A DNA stretch of 64,000 bases from Escarpia spicata. Its lineage: Eukaryota > Annelida > Polychaeta > Sabellida > Siboglinidae. Below the pieces are notes generated by a model, which saw nothing but the letters and a program-made list of their open reading frames with translations, did not search any database and was not told the DNA's origin. The DNA lies in NCBI GenBank assembly GCA_963995525.1, contig OZ023209.1:15783908-15847907 (forward strand). Direction: 5' to 3'. Shown here in pieces: positions 33,930 through 46,929 of this stretch. The position numbers and the translations under genes were made by a program. Numbering within the stretch: the first letter of the stretch is position 1; each line of letters starts with the position of its first letter.

Positions 33930-35400
33930 CATTTTGGTTCGCTACCAAGGAGTTAAGAACCGCTGGACCACTGTGGACTACGGGAATGCACTGCTGGCTG
34001 GACTACCACGTGACCACATTTACAAACTCCAGCAAATCCAAAGTATGGCAGCCATAATTATTACGTCCACACCTGGCGGTGACCACGTAACTCAGATTCT
34101 AGAAGATTGCACTGGCTGCCATTCAATTGATGAATCGAGTTTAAAATATTTGTTAGTTTATTCCGATGTATCGATAGAACGGCCCTCTGAATCTTATTGA
34201 AGAGATACTGCCTTACAGCAAGATTTAACAAGATTGCCACCCAGAGAATTAACTCTAGGTAGCAGGTGGACAAGGAAGCCCTTGGCTTATCGAGAGTCCG
34301 ACCTTTTTAATCTATGTGTATCCCGCCCGTCTGAGGTATGTGTCGATTTTATTTTTAAACATATTCACGCTACTAGCACCCACACAATCAGCAGGTAATA
34401 TGTTCCATTCAATTACAATCCTTTGTGAAAATGAAAACTTTCTTATATCCAATCTACTCTGCTCCTTTGCTAATGCAAGATCATGTCCTTTAGTCCTTCT
34501 ATCCTTCTTAACTGAGAAAAACATATTTCTATCAATATTTTCATAACCCTTCAATATTTTAAACACTTCTATCTGATCTCCTCTCAATCTCCTGGTCTCT
34601 AGTGTTGTTAAACCACATTTTTTAGGCGTATTTCATAACTAAGATCCCTCAGATTTGGTATCATTTTAGTTGCTCTCCTCTGCACTCTTTCTAGCATATC
34701 TATGTCCTTCCTGCGATATGGCCTCCACGCTTGAATACAATATTCTAAATGAGGCCTAACTATTGTTTTGTACAGCGGTATTATTAGCTCTTTTTCCTTA
34801 TACGTTATGTTTCGCCTAATTAATCCAAGGATTTCATTTCCCTTTGAAGCTGCAATTCCGCACTGCTCTGAAATCTTCATATCAGCACTAACGGTTAACC
34901 CTAAGTCCTTTTCTTTTACAGTAGTACTTAGTACAGTACCCCCATTGTATATTCTACCTCTTCGTTCCCATGTCCTATGTGGAGGCATTTACATTTCCCA
35001 AAATTGAACATCATTTGCCACTTTTCAGACCATTTGATCAACCTGTCAAGATCATCTTGTAAATGCTGTCTATCTCCATCACTTTTAATCCTTCTAAACA
35101 CTTTTGTATCATCCGCAAATTTCAACACCTTGCTTGTTATTTCATCATCCAAATCGTTGATGTATATTAAGAATAATATAGGACCTAAGCACACGTTCGT
35201 CTCGCCAATATCTACTTATAGTGCCACGAACAAAGCTGGTCAATATCGGTGACCAGTCCTTCTGAGTGATTGGTCCTCGACTGTGGAATTCGCTCCCTAT
35301 TGCAGTTAAGTGCAGCGGAACCCTATTTGTTTAGAAAATCACTAAAGACACACAGATTTACAACGAAATTCTGCTGACATTTTTGACATTTCATTTCAGG
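33930..35400 (+). mobile_element. CR1/L2-like LINE 3' end, split by another LINE
   Basis: Plus-strand RT C-terminal pieces lie on both sides of a minus-strand insertion. Left piece (33950-34185): DYGNALLAGLPRDHIYKLQQIQ, written in blocks as DYGNALLAGLP and YKLQQIQSMAA, then LLVYSDV. Right piece (35192-35385): RSSRQYLLIVPRTKLVNIGD, then VIGPRLWNSLPIAV. The two ends fit one ORF with a small gap (about 25-30 residues by family comparison). Frame breaks show it is dead. Confidence 0.7.
34186..35191 (-). mobile_element. 5'-truncated CR1-like LINE inserted in another LINE
   Basis: Minus-strand RT C-terminal half. It begins CLGPILFLIYINDLDDEI, then VLKFADDTKVFRRIKSD (intact FADD catalytic box), IKWSEKWQMMFNFGKCKCLH, TVKEKDLGLTVSADMKISEQ, YKTIVRPHLEYCIQAWRPYR and ERVQRRATKMIPNLRDL, with one frameshift near 34610. 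It continues LETRRLRGDQIEVFKILKG and ends ADCVGASSVNMFKNKIDTYL with a TAG at 34312-34314. About 125 bp of 3' untranslated sequence follow to about 34186. The 5' part was never copied or is lost. It is less decayed than the host LINE. Confidence 0.8.
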
Positions 35401-35422
35401 ACATTTTACTGCACTTCTTACT

Positions 35423-35455
<33 letters not shown>

Positions 35456-36079
35456 ACGTGTATATACATACGTATATTTATATATATATATATATATATA
35501 AGCAAGATGTGCAGTATACATATATATTAATAATTAGTGTCAATTTATCTGATCAACATAGTCTTTAATTAATACTAAATTCGTTCTAAATTATATAGTT
35601 TCTTTTTTTTGCATTATTGTATGACATATTGAACATTTCGTCGAACTAAGTTTGTACAGCTCTTTGAACATGTTATGGAAATTGCGCTGTATGAGAAATA
35701 CATATTATTATTATAAACATTCCTATATACATTGCAGTATTGCCGTCATTCACCGTGGCGTTAAGCCATACATTACTACTCAGAAGGACATTGATATGAC
35801 CGAATCATAATACACTATAATGTTTATTGTACAGTTTCATATTTATATGTTATTGTTTAAAATTCTAAAATTGGTCTCTAACAGCGATTTTGCGTTGTTT
35901 CTGTCAAGTGTGGTCTCAATTAGTCCATTACACGAGGCTCCATTTTGATTCCGTTGCCTCTCACGGTTTAGCGCACTTATTTTGTATTAAAATGTATAAA
36001 AACATGGCTCTCTTTTTCTGCCTGTTCCTCTTTATCGAAGCGATGAAGACCATGACACCATCTCATTTCTCGTGACAGC
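35401..36079. other. Intronic DNA with TA/TG microsatellites
   Basis: TA/TG repeats at about 35424-35500; nothing else recognised. Confidence 0.5.
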
Positions 36080-36790
36080 TACAGTTCAAGTTTTGATCAT
36101 TTTATGCGGTGTGTTCGCTTGTGGTCGATACCACCAAATGTTTGCCTGAAACGTCTTTCTACTGGTTTTGCAAACCAATCGCGCTTCGTCCTGGTTGCTT
36201 CGACACACTGATTTTCTAATGAGGTTGCACCTTTCCAGACAAGACCTCTTTGGTTTCCCAGGAGACCAGATCAATCCCAAAACACTTTAGGGAGTCCTAA
36301 AGAGTATATCTGAAACGCAGCTTCGGTCGGCTCCGCTCGCGTCGACCTTCAGCCAGTTCACCGATGAAGAGTCTCTTCGGTAGTCATTCACCAGGCATGC
36401 GAGCCAGATGTCCAGCCCATCGCAGCTAAGGCTTTCTGAGGAGTGTGTGGATGCTTGGCAGACTGGCTTTTTCAAGGACCTTTGTGTCTGGGACTCGATC
36501 CGGCCAGCGGATTTTCAGCAAGCGGCAGGGTCTAGTCATGTATATATGGAAGTGGTTGAGTTTGCGAGCATGCCTCTGGTAGACTGCCGAACGTTCGCAG
36601 GCGTAGAGCAACACAAGAGCGCGGTGCAACTTCAGTTTGGTTGTCAGGTTAATTCCTCTTCATTCGCACGCTGACGATTGCATACTTCCAAACGCAACAC
36701 ATGCTTTTGCAATGTGGCAATGGATCTCGTTACCTGAGTAACTGAACTTCTTCACCACTTCCAGTTTCATCCCTTCACGGGGATTTAAGG
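36080..36790 (-). mobile_element. Decayed LINE RT C-terminus
   Basis: Minus-strand reading: VVKKFSYSGNEIHCHIAKA, RGINLTTKLKLHRALVLLYAC, VYQRHARKLNHFHIYMTRPC, RLLKIRWPDRVPDTKVLEKA, SLPSIHTLLRKPQLRWAGHL-ARMPGE and then LFIGELAEGRR. This is the C-terminal domain after the RT palm of a jockey/RTE-like LINE. Stops and shifts are common. No 5' region. Confidence 0.7.
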
Positions 36791-39700
36791 TTGTACAATG
36801 ATACATAACATGTACCAAAATAAGTACTGACTCAGGTAGATTAGTTATTCCGTGGATAAATCACACCACGAGGGAATGCATTATTTCTTAACATTTTGTT
36901 TTGCTCTTTTTGTAAGCAATTTATACTCTTTCAAACCTATCAAATATAATCAACATTGTGAAAATATTAATGTTTTGTAATATGGGTAGCAACTCTAATA
37001 TTTACCAAATGTGTAAATGTTTTATTTCCAGAACATATATCAGAGGTGGGTGTGGTACGAGAAGAGAAAAAAGAACAGGACAACGTGGAAACACATGCTA
37101 AAAACATTATGCATACGTATATTTTTCCATGGTACAGTTGATCAATACAAACATATTAATACCTAGTTCTTTGACTGGGTACACTCGCGGGTCCTATTAC
37201 TCTTCTGCTCTAATTCGTTATCCTTTTTGTAAGAAATCGACCAACTTGAATGTCTTGCTTAACACATTCATTAATACAGCAGATATGTGCGTTGTTGATG
37301 GAAATAATTGACGATAACACAATGTCACAATGCAGTTAATCGTGTGACATGGAAGACAGGAATTGGATAGGTGAACCATTCCAAGCAGCATGATTTCATC
37401 AGAACCTTCAGCATGTATCCACTACATTGGATTTATGACTAGTTGTTTTGCAAAAGTTTCAATCTGCAATGCCCTAACAGTTGTACTTGTGACAGTTTTT
37501 TGGTTGCATCACTAGTTTTGGATCCACTGGTGCTCAGTGACTCTTGATCTGCCCCAGGTTATCTCCAGCAAGGTATTTACATTTCTATGATGATATTTTC
37601 CAAACAAAGATACTTGTTAGGCCAAGAATATCAATCGCAAACGTCTAATCTGGAGTAAGGGCGGATATCTTGTACTGAATATGAACATTAGCATGTGTAC
37701 ATGTACATGTGTAAAAGCACATTTAATTAATGACATAACATGTGAGAAACAATACAGTAAGTGAACAAGAGACAGATGAATAAGGTATTTAAATTTATAA
37801 TTTGGATGCCAGCTTCTGTATCATAATAATGTAGCATCTTAGAAACACAAATGTGGATTTTTAATATAAAAAGGGATTATTGTATGTGTGTATTTACTTC
37901 TATGTTTTTGAATTAAAATATGTAAATATTATTTTGAGGCATACATCAAAACATAGCAGTGGGACACGTTATTTTCACTATTTCAATACAGTATATATAT
38001 ACTACAATTTCAATTTTCACTAGCATACCAGTAAATCTGTAAAAGGATACCACTATTTAAATACTCTTCAGACACTTGTTATTACATAACCTGTGGTGGA
38101 TAGTTGTGTATAAATAGTCTACACACTTTAATTGCAGCATGGCTGCATAGTTCCCAGAGAATTCAAAATGGTGTTCTATTGAACAGGTCTGACTTCAGTC
38201 TGATTTTCTAGTAAATCTAGAGAATTTAGTAGCCGTCACTCACGTTACGAAAAAAATATATCAATATTTTTGCATCACCTTTGCAGCTAAATTCTCCTAA
38301 GCCTATTGGCTTTAGCGTAAAATCACCTGGCTATTTGTTTAGGTGTTAATTTAACCTAAACAATAAGTACAGTTTAACTTCTTTCTCTGTGATATACTTT
38401 AGCCACCAACTGCACATCAGAGAGAAAAAATATCGTCACTCATGTTACGTCATTCACGTTAGAACCTCACAACACCACTACAATATTACATGTGTAATTT
38501 CAACCAGTAAACAAAGGTATTTTAAACAGTATTCATGTCCTCTTGCCTTTTATACATGCATACAAGTGTAAAAGAAACTGATAATAACACATCATATATT
38601 TGTAATAACACATAATATGTATTGCTATTCATTTCAATATTTCCCTCGTACATACGTTCCTACGATAATAATAAAATGTCAGAACTAAAATGTAAATTAG
38701 CCTCTTAAAAATCTTTGAAATTGTAAAAAACTTAAAACTGTACACTATTCAGATTCAGTGATTACATTACTTAGATTATTTAGAAAATAAGCCAACGATA
38801 CATCACTATTGGCTGTCTACCTTGTCAGGATTGGAATGATCAATGAACATTTGATTGGTCATCTTCACGTGTACAATCAATTTTGCAGATTTTTTGGGTA
38901 AAATGCACTTCATTAAAGCCATTTGTTTATCAAGTGTCCAATTAATTTTTATCTATATGTAATCGTTCTTTCTGAAATTTTATTAATTGTGTTTTTAAAC
39001 ATATTTTTCCTGCTACAGTAATCACATAATAAATCAGTAAATAATTGTAGTCAATTCCATATAATTTTGGACATAATAATGAAAAAAATAACTTCATATA
39101 TATTAACAATTTAATGTTTGTAATATTGAACACATATTTTGGGTGTAACAATCAGAGAGTTACACACTAATGGTAACTGAGGACATTTGCAATGGTTTCA
39201 TGGGTAAATGTGTCTAATGTTCTCTAAAATGTTCTGCAACTGAAAGCCCAGTTTCCATTTCAGCTATCAATTGAAGAAAGATATGTAATCAATATTTTAA
39301 TACAATTTTTTTATGATCACTTTAATTAATATGATCCCCATAGGTCACTAGTTTCAAGCTCAAGCTACCTATATATCCAGAAACCAGAGCCAGAACTAGT
39401 ATGATTCTAAGGACGTCACTCACGTTACACATCGTCACACACGTTACATTGTCACTCATATTACAGATTTTAAGCTCAGATTGCATTAATTGTATAAGGC
39501 CTAGCTGTGAATTTATTTTTGTTTTACATAAAACTTAGCTAGTTTCTGAGAATACACTTTTTGTTTTCAAACTTGAGATTAAAATATTCACATATTCGTC
39601 ACTCACGTTACACGATGGCCACCAGTAACACATCTGACAATATGCACTAAAGTGGAAAACACATAGAAGAATACCAATTGTGCACAACTAATTGCCAGTA

Positions 39701-41302
39701 GCCACTTTATCAAAATATACATTACTTTACTTGGTGTACTGTAATATTAAAATGGAAATGGGTCTAGTGTTTGTGGTAAGTTTCAGAGATAAAATTAAAA
39801 ATTAAAAGCCTGACCATTCCAAATGCTCCTATTCGCAATTACCAAGTAGCATTTGTGTGTAACTTTCATTTTTATTACACCCAACATATGTACAATATCA
39901 TACAAGTATTATATTGTCAATATGAGAAGAATTTTTTTCAGTGCCATGTCCAAAATTACATGGAATTGCCCTTGTATTGATTACACTCATTTTCTCAGTA
40001 ATCGTACTTATTTAGTTTAAGAGTAATCCTAATTGACTATATTTGTACATGTCCTTCTCTTCACTGGATTATTAAATTTGATTTTTATTTACTGAATGTT
40101 AATGATATGTTTATTGAATTTGATATTCATTATCAAGTTGTGTCTTTCAAAACACTGGCTGTATACCGCTTAGCTTTATATATGCTGGAAATAGAACTTG
40201 AGTTCAGAAGTTCTAGTTTATATAAAAGCCAATGCCAGAGGTGGGGTGATTACACCACAAATGTAATAAGTTTTGATTACTACTGAAATGTATTACTTAG
40301 AAATAAAATGTGTGTAATCAATTATGTTTAATATATTCCTGGCTAGCAATCATTATTACAATGTTATGATTATCAAATCAAATCAAATCAAATCAAATCA
40401 AATTCATTGAAGTCATTACAGTATACACAAATATAAATACAATTAAGACAAATCATACATAATAGCGTAATGAGAACAACAAGGGAAGAACATTGTATAA
40501 TGTTATATTCCCGAATTGGTTACATTCAATAATGTAATTGATATAATGAAATAAAACTCGTATTTTATTTCCACAAATTTTACTAAAGTACAAATACATT
40601 TATACATAAATTCAATGTCAATGCACTAACAGTAAACAACTGAAAAAAAAAAAAATATCGAAATTAATGTTATCACAATATGGGCTGTATGTCTGGGCCA
40701 GTAGGCACCCTGTCACAAACTTGCTCAAAATATTATTCATGCCACGGTGTAATTAAAGTAAAGTAGGTTTTCGTATTTATTGACGCATGCTACAACAATC
40801 TTGTGACACGATTATTCTTAATTACGGCTTAATTTGTACTGAAAATAATATCTTTCATACAAATAACACGATTAATAACGTCTCAATTGACTTTGCCTTG
40901 ACAACATCGAGCATGACATGTTTATGTTATTGTTGACGCTTCAAAATGTCAACAAAACAACAAGGCTTTCGCCATGTTTTGATGTTTCTTACCAAATCCC
41001 TTATAAACACTTCGTATCAATGATCTTGACATTTACCTTTACAACAAAATAAAACCGGTCGTGATAGTTTTGTTTTACAGTTTGTGAAACGCAAAATAAA
41101 GTGTCCGCAGAACGCTTTAAGCGTAGTTTTAGAATATATTGTAACCCATGTCTGACACGTAAACCGCTATACAGTGGGATTCCCATGTCGATTATGTCCA
41201 ACTAATCAGGGAATTAAATTCTTACCCTCGACTGTGATTATATTCTTGTAATTACTCCCACACTTCTATTGCATTTTTATTTTTCCCCAAACATCTACTT
41301 AC
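36791..41302. other. Long AT-rich intron
   Basis: About 4.5 kb without a gene. Features seen: scattered copies of GTCACTCACGTTAC at about 38234, 38434, 39415, 39433 and 39597, and an ATCAA pentanucleotide repeat at 40373-40407. ORFs are short and domain-free. Confidence 0.55.
40373..40407. repeat. (ATCAA)n microsatellite
   Basis: Seven tandem pentanucleotide units. Confidence 0.9.
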
Positions 41303-41412
41303 CGAGTCGGCAACCCAACGTTGGCATTTGCGACCTGATTTAGTTTTGGTTCGCAGACCGTTGTATTCCAAGCCTTTCTTTGTGATAAGACAGTCCAACG
41401 GAGGTGCATAAT
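41303..41412 (-). CDS. Kringle 2, first exon
   Basis: A 110-nt minus-strand exon, phase 1 to 0, with acceptor TGACTGCAG (AG at 41413-41414) and consensus donor GTAAGTAG (from 41302). It encodes DYAPPLDC, ITKKGLEYNGLRTKTKSG, RKCQRWVADS: the first half of a kringle, with the first Cys, the YxG(x)RxTKSG block and the CQRW block. The phase-0 end joins exactly to the PHRNGC start of the exon at 28793-28949. The intron between the two halves is about 12.4 kb and contains the RTE and CR1-like LINEs. Confidence 0.85.
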
Positions 41413-42708
41413 CTGCAGTCACAGTGCTACCAGTTCTAATGGCAGAAAGCATTTTGTTTCGTATAATATCGTGGTATGTTATACAATTTATTATACCTGC
41501 CAACTTTCGAAATCAAGAAGAATTTCAGGCTCACCAAAAAACTCCAACTGCACCCCCTTTGGGACCTCCATCTGCATCCGCCTTGGGACCTCCAACCGTA
41601 TTACACTTCCAGTCTCACCAAGAAACCTTAGCTACATAAGAAAACTAGTAAGCCGGGTGGTGTTCTTCATTTCCGAAAGGAAGAGAGTTTCACAACAACT
41701 CTGCGTGATTAGCGGAAAATACGGCGGGTTTGGCACAAGCAGATATAACTAGCACTTACAGTTGCCACTGCACGATACTAAGATGCTTCACATGACATCA
41801 TGATCCATATATTGTGTGTATGCAGTGATGAATTTGTTGTATAGCAGTTAATAATTCACATGTATACCACGGTATATCAAACATTTATGCGACTCCTACA
41901 AAATGTACTCGACTAATATTAGGACTGTGGACGGGTTTCTATTCAAGAAAAGGAACGTGAATACAAAGTTTTGTTATTTGCGCGGTATGAACAGTGTGAT
42001 CTATCTAGGTATTTGCTACGCTATCAAGGATACAAGCCACCGCCACTGAGACTGAGTCAATCACCGTACGGATACAGATAAAGACGAGGGATGAGCAACT
42101 AGTACCTGACCTCCCTGACCAGAAACTAGCAACAAACATAAATCTGACCTGAAGAAGGCCCTAAACAATGCCCATCCCAGTAGGAACAACGTTGTCTAAG
42201 TATACTTTTAATTCATTGAGTTTAAAATAAAAAATATGCATCATTCATGGTCCGTGTTGTTGGCATGCAACACATTTTGACCACTTCTAGATACAGACTT
42301 ATTCTTGCAAACTTCATTGATTCATCCATGTGTCCGTAGGTCAGCTGCGTCAGTCTTGCATTTCGCGAAATGTATCTCCGAGTGCTATTGTACAAACCCA
42401 TGCATATCCCCAAAGATACAATGGTCAATAACAAGGTGTTAATATATGCTCGCTGATATGGTATGGCCATGTCACGGTCCGGCCACTGACGTAAAAACAA
42501 TAGCTCTGTGAACGGTAAGAGCGAAAGGGATGTATGCTGCGGAAGAATTGGACGGACAATATCAAGAAATAAATAAGACTCGACTTTTGTTAGACCAAAG
42601 TGTTTGCCAGATTGATTGAATGTGTCGACGTCACCGTTGTAACATATAATAAGAAATGAATTCAAACACATTTATTAAAACTATACCTAGCATTGACTAC
42701 CAACTCAC
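41413..42708. other. Intron between kringles
   Basis: A 149-codon minus-strand ORF at 42222-42671 has no domain, and its 3' neighbour is an exon of another frame; I regard it as random. A short imperfect repeat TTGGGACCTCCA lies near 41559-41590. Confidence 0.5.
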
Positions 42709-42865
42709 CTTCACACAGCGGAATGTCACAGTGTTCCCATCGCTTTTTGGGATCTGTCGTGTAGCACCAAGGCACTGGCTCTGTGCACCACTTGGATATT
42801 CCTTTACCAAATGGGTTACGACAATAGTTGCCTGGACCACCTGCGTGACAGCTGTTACGGTGTGG
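42709..42865 (-). CDS. Kringle 1, second exon
   Basis: A 157-nt minus-strand exon, phase 0-1, with acceptor CCTCCCCCAG (AG at 42866-42867) and donor GTGAGTTGG (from 42708). It encodes [38 protein letters not shown] and [12 protein letters not shown]. It carries the [14 protein letters not shown] and [10 protein letters not shown] hallmarks of a kringle, but FGKG in place of the DGD lysine-binding loop. It pairs with the exon at 54584-54684; that intron is about 11.7 kb. Nearly the same sequence as the second exon of kringle 2, so the two kringles arose by duplication of a two-exon unit. Confidence 0.9.
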
Positions 42866-43570
42866 CTGGGGGAGGAAAACATAAATTATAATAATAATAC
42901 CGAAGTCAAAACGGTTCACAATTGACAATGTATAATAATTAAATACCTTTGTGTCAGTATGTGTGCCTGAGGGTGCGCGAGCGCACGCGTGCCATATGGG
43001 ATACAATATAGTACAGGAAAGATACGATTTTACCTTAAAATAATTGCAACAACAGGTGTTTTTGTTGTTTTTAACCCAGAATGGTGTCCTTAACCACCAA
43101 GAAAAAGTACTAAGAAATCCTACACGGGAACAACCCTAAAACATCGAGAGAGAAAAATGGCCGCCAAAATCATTTTATTGCTGACAACTATGGTTCTAAG
43201 TGAGGTAGATTCATAATTAAAATGTTATTCTTATGTTTTCTACATCGCAGAATCCAGTAAATACAATCGACATTTAGCCTGAATTTTCTATGAAGGTCAA
43301 TGGTGCAAATTCAAGGTCATTCAATGCTATCCGATGCTGCAAAAACAAAAATACTGATTTCACATTTGCAAATATTAAATGTATCTTTGATGACAACATG
43401 TATGCAACATATTATGTGGTACTTAAAGACACATACGCATACATACGTTGTATAACGGGAGGTGAACAGACTGGATTCACGCCAACGCAACCGTTACTAT
43501 CCACAGGAGACGTTTAGGCCTATTTAGTACGGCAGATAAATGCGTTATTTTTGACGAATAGTGCACTTCC
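42866..43570. other. Kringle 1 intron, non-coding
   Basis: Nothing recognised apart from a short ORF (43290-43517) without a domain. Confidence 0.4.
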
Positions 43571-43574
43571 TGAT

Positions 43575-45985
43575 AAATGCACGAAACTTGTCACGTAGTT
43601 AGAAGTTATCAAGACAGAAACATTTTTACCCCGTGGCATCTCTGAATTTGCCCTGGATGCATGTGGCTGCCATTAACAAAATGGCTCCCAAAACTAATAA
43701 TCCTCATATTTTGAGAACTGCGTCACACACAGCCGTCATGTCATCGTGGGATTAAAATATAGGTTTTAATGGGTACTGATTTCATTGTGTTATTAGTGAC
43801 CTTGTCCGACATTCACATCCACCATTTAAAAACAACGGCCATCGGTACTTTTGTCTCTATATCTTATGAACTACGCCACCCAGAGCCGCACTGTTGGTGT
43901 CACAATAAAGATGTGTGGACACAGATTTCAATTTAGTCAAATAGTTTGCATTTGACCTTCGTTGACATTCCTATATGCCAATATACAAAATGGCGGCCGA
44001 CAAAACCAATTATGTCCATACCATAAGAACTACTTTATATAAAGCTGTTATGTTTGTGTCGAAATGTAAGTTTTCCGGGGTAGCGATTTCAAATAGTTTA
44101 CGTTTGACCTTCTCCGGCATTCATAAGAAAATGGCGGCCATTTAAACGAATGTTTTTCAAATCTTAAGAAGTGCGTCACTTAAAGCTGTCATTATATATG
44201 GTACAGAATATAGGCATTGAACGTAATTATTTCACATAAGTAATGTTTGAACTCGTCCCATATTCATAGTCGATTTTTTTTGCATTCGTTCCAGTGTGCA
44301 ATTTCCCCCGTTCATTGACAGCGACGGTGAACTTGTTTCGTTATCATGTAAGAAGAACTCTGCAATATGATTGTTTCTCACTTGACAAGCGATATACAGT
44401 TGGGAAAACAACGAGGAGTCACTTCGGATAGCCGATAGTTGAATCTTGGATTTCTATTTCTAACGTTCGGACGCCGTTGCAAAGAGATCGAGGAATTTTG
44501 TTTTTGTTTGTCTTGATCGGGACTCCTAGAGGTTTGGTGCAATCTGTCAGGCGTTCTTTCACAAATGTGTTGTACTGCCCCTGGCCGATATTTCTGTACT
44601 CATCACACTGCCAACAATACTCTCGTGGCAAATAACTCGGGTGTCTATAACCAGCATATCATTTCTTTGATCACAAAACGGATTGCAACATTCTTGAAAT
44701 GTTGCAGTCAGGTAGAGGTAACATCCTGGAAGAATTTGTTTGGATGCTTGTAGACTGTTTGTTGTAACCGTGTACCTCATCTTCTGTAGTTGATTCTGAA
44801 GAAGATTCAAATTCCGTGATGATCGCCATCTCTGGACCGGATACCAACCATCGGCGAAGTGCTTCAAAGTCTTCGGTTAGATCCACTGCACCTTTACCGC
44901 TACGTTATTTTATTCGTGCGCTTGATCGATCGCAATCTTCGAGAACAAACATGATGTCTTTTGATAACGAAGACAGGATTTACTGAAAACAGCTTTATAT
45001 GTGTCTGCTAAGGACCTCAAGTCTCGAATATGAAAGGGGAGGTACATGGTGTAGTGTACACGGTCCAAGGCGAAACACAATCGTGCCAGTATTTTCAGCG
45101 TTTCAACGTACAGGCCGAAGTCATTGATAGATATAACGATTGACATATGGGTGCCATTTGCGGTGTAATCAGGACCTGGGATTAATCGGATAATGTGGTT
45201 TTGGCAGATGCCATCTTTACACTTGATGGATGCAAATGTTGGAGAAGGTAAACCTGTTAATATTTTAAATCACTATCCCTAAAACCTGCATTTTGGCACG
45301 AACATTAATGGTGTGACGTATTTAATAAGATATGGAAACATTGGTTTTCACGTGCATCATATTTAAAATGGATGATGGTAATGTCAACGAAGGTCAAATA
45401 AAACATGTATGCTCTCTGTGACGTAGTTCTTGACATATGAGGAAATTGGTTTTCACATCCGCCATTTTTGTAAATGTCGGACAAGGCTAAAAGTAGCATA
45501 TATATGAAATTGTTACCCCGGAATACCTATATTTTGACACACAAAATAAAAGCTGTATATGACGTAGTTCTTAAGGTATGTAATTATTGGTTTTAACGGC
45601 CGACATTTTCTGAAAATGGCAGATATCAATTTCACCGAAGGGCAAATGCAAAATATATTAATACATTGAAATCGCTACCCACACATCTTTATCTTGACAC
45701 CAACAGTGCGGCTGTAGGTGACATAGTTTGGAAGATACAGGGACAATAGTGTTAACGGCCGCCATCTTTAAAAAATGCGGATGTAAATGTCTGCTAAGGT
45801 CACTAATAATACATTTGAAATCAGCACCACCGAAAAACTATATTTTGAGCACAAGATGACGGCAGTATGTGACGCAGTTCTCAATATATTATATTATTAG
45901 TTGTTACGGCCATTTAAAAAATGGCCGCCAATGGCGTCCAGGGCAAATTCAGAGATGCTCCTGGGTCTAAATAGTTTTGTTTTTA
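43575..45985. mobile_element. Transposon with inverted arrays of tandem repeats
   Basis: The left array (about 43575-44300) and right array (about 45170-45985) are inverted relative to each other. Each is made of several diverged units of about 165-190 bp. Each unit carries an ATGGCGGCC block, a CATAT(C)TTAAGAACTACGTCAC block and a TGACCTT(G/C)TCCGACATT block. Between them lies a broken minus-strand gene of a transposon-associated family. Exact termini and a target duplication could not be fixed by eye. Confidence 0.65.
44419..45146 (-). pseudogene. Broken transposon-associated protein (VSGPEMA family)
   Basis: The minus strand reads LYVETLKILARLCFALDRVHYT, in blocks YVETLKILAR and ALDRVHYTMYLPFHIRDL, then SKIAIDQAHE-stop-NN. 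In relatives this stop is a Gln codon (AHEQNN). It continues KGAVDLTEDFEALRRWLVSG and SGPEMAIITEFESSS. After a frameshift a further piece reads YRNIGQGQYNTFVKERLTD, CTKPLGVPIKTNKNKIP. I recognise these as parts of a long protein repeated in many invertebrate genomes, the same broad family as the 0-0.5 kb and 49.5-50.2 kb fragments. The function is unknown; it is probably the element's own gene, now dead. Confidence 0.6.
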
Positions 45986-46925
45986 TAACTTCTAACTATG
46001 TGCCAAATTTCGTGGTTATATCAAAAAGTGAAGTCAAAATAACGTTTTTGTGCGAATCCAGGGATTTAGCCCATTTTGAAGTAATGAATATATTTCTTTT
46101 ACACTCCAGGCTAACATTATATGGTTATATTAACATATTCTCTAGTAAATACAACATAATATTAACATATTCTCTAGTAAATACAACAGGGGCACGATCG
46201 ACAACGTGGAAACAGGCGGTAAAGGTGGACTATAACAGATGTCAAACCTGTGAGACTATGTTAAATTAGGGTCTATGTGACTGTGCGTGTGCATGCTTCC
46301 CTTGGATGTCATCTTCTGTGAGCTTCGCAGCGCAGCATATGACGGTGTCTTGAATGCAAGCCTTAGATGCACGTTTCCCCTCTGCCTGATTATGACTTGC
46401 TTTTACACTGATGTTTGTTCCACTTGAGTGGGGTCCCTTTCGTTTTATGGAACGTTCATTTTCGGAAACCGGCTAGTTGTACTCTATCGTTGTCTGATTA
46501 TCCACCATTTGCAAGTGATTGACATCAGTGGATTGACTACGTTTTCAAAACATTGGCCTCGCTGGACTGAACTCATTTTGAGTAAATTGACAATCTTTGC
46601 CGGCCTCATCTACAGGGACTAAGCTCGTTTTGGATAAGCTGTTTTGTTAGCATTAAGTATATATGGCTAGATGGCAAGGATCCGTTAATAACTCATTTTG
46701 AAAATGGACTTAGCGCATTTTGGAATCCGGCTCTTCAATTTTAACCACCTCCGTCAACCTGTTCAAGGTCACTTTTGGTCGCGCTTTTCTGTAGACTCAT
46801 TTTTTGTACAGTTTGTTGCGACACCTAGCGTCTCTAACAACGACACCGCATAACATGATAAAAATGGCATGTTGTTTCATGTTGTATATCGCCGTATAGA
46901 TAATGATCTTACCTAAAATGTTGCC
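45986..46925. other. Non-coding
   Basis: A tandem of two 31-bp ATAATATTAACATATTCTCTAGTAAATACAAC-type units lies near 46126-46190. A repeated (G/A)ACTCATTTTG phrase occurs at about 46568, 46690 and 46795. No gene. Confidence 0.4.
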
Positions 46926-46929
46926 GGGT

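Noticed and set aside
42222..42671. 149-codon minus-strand ORF
   Set aside because: No domain, low-complexity codon use and position inside an intron; length is compatible with chance.
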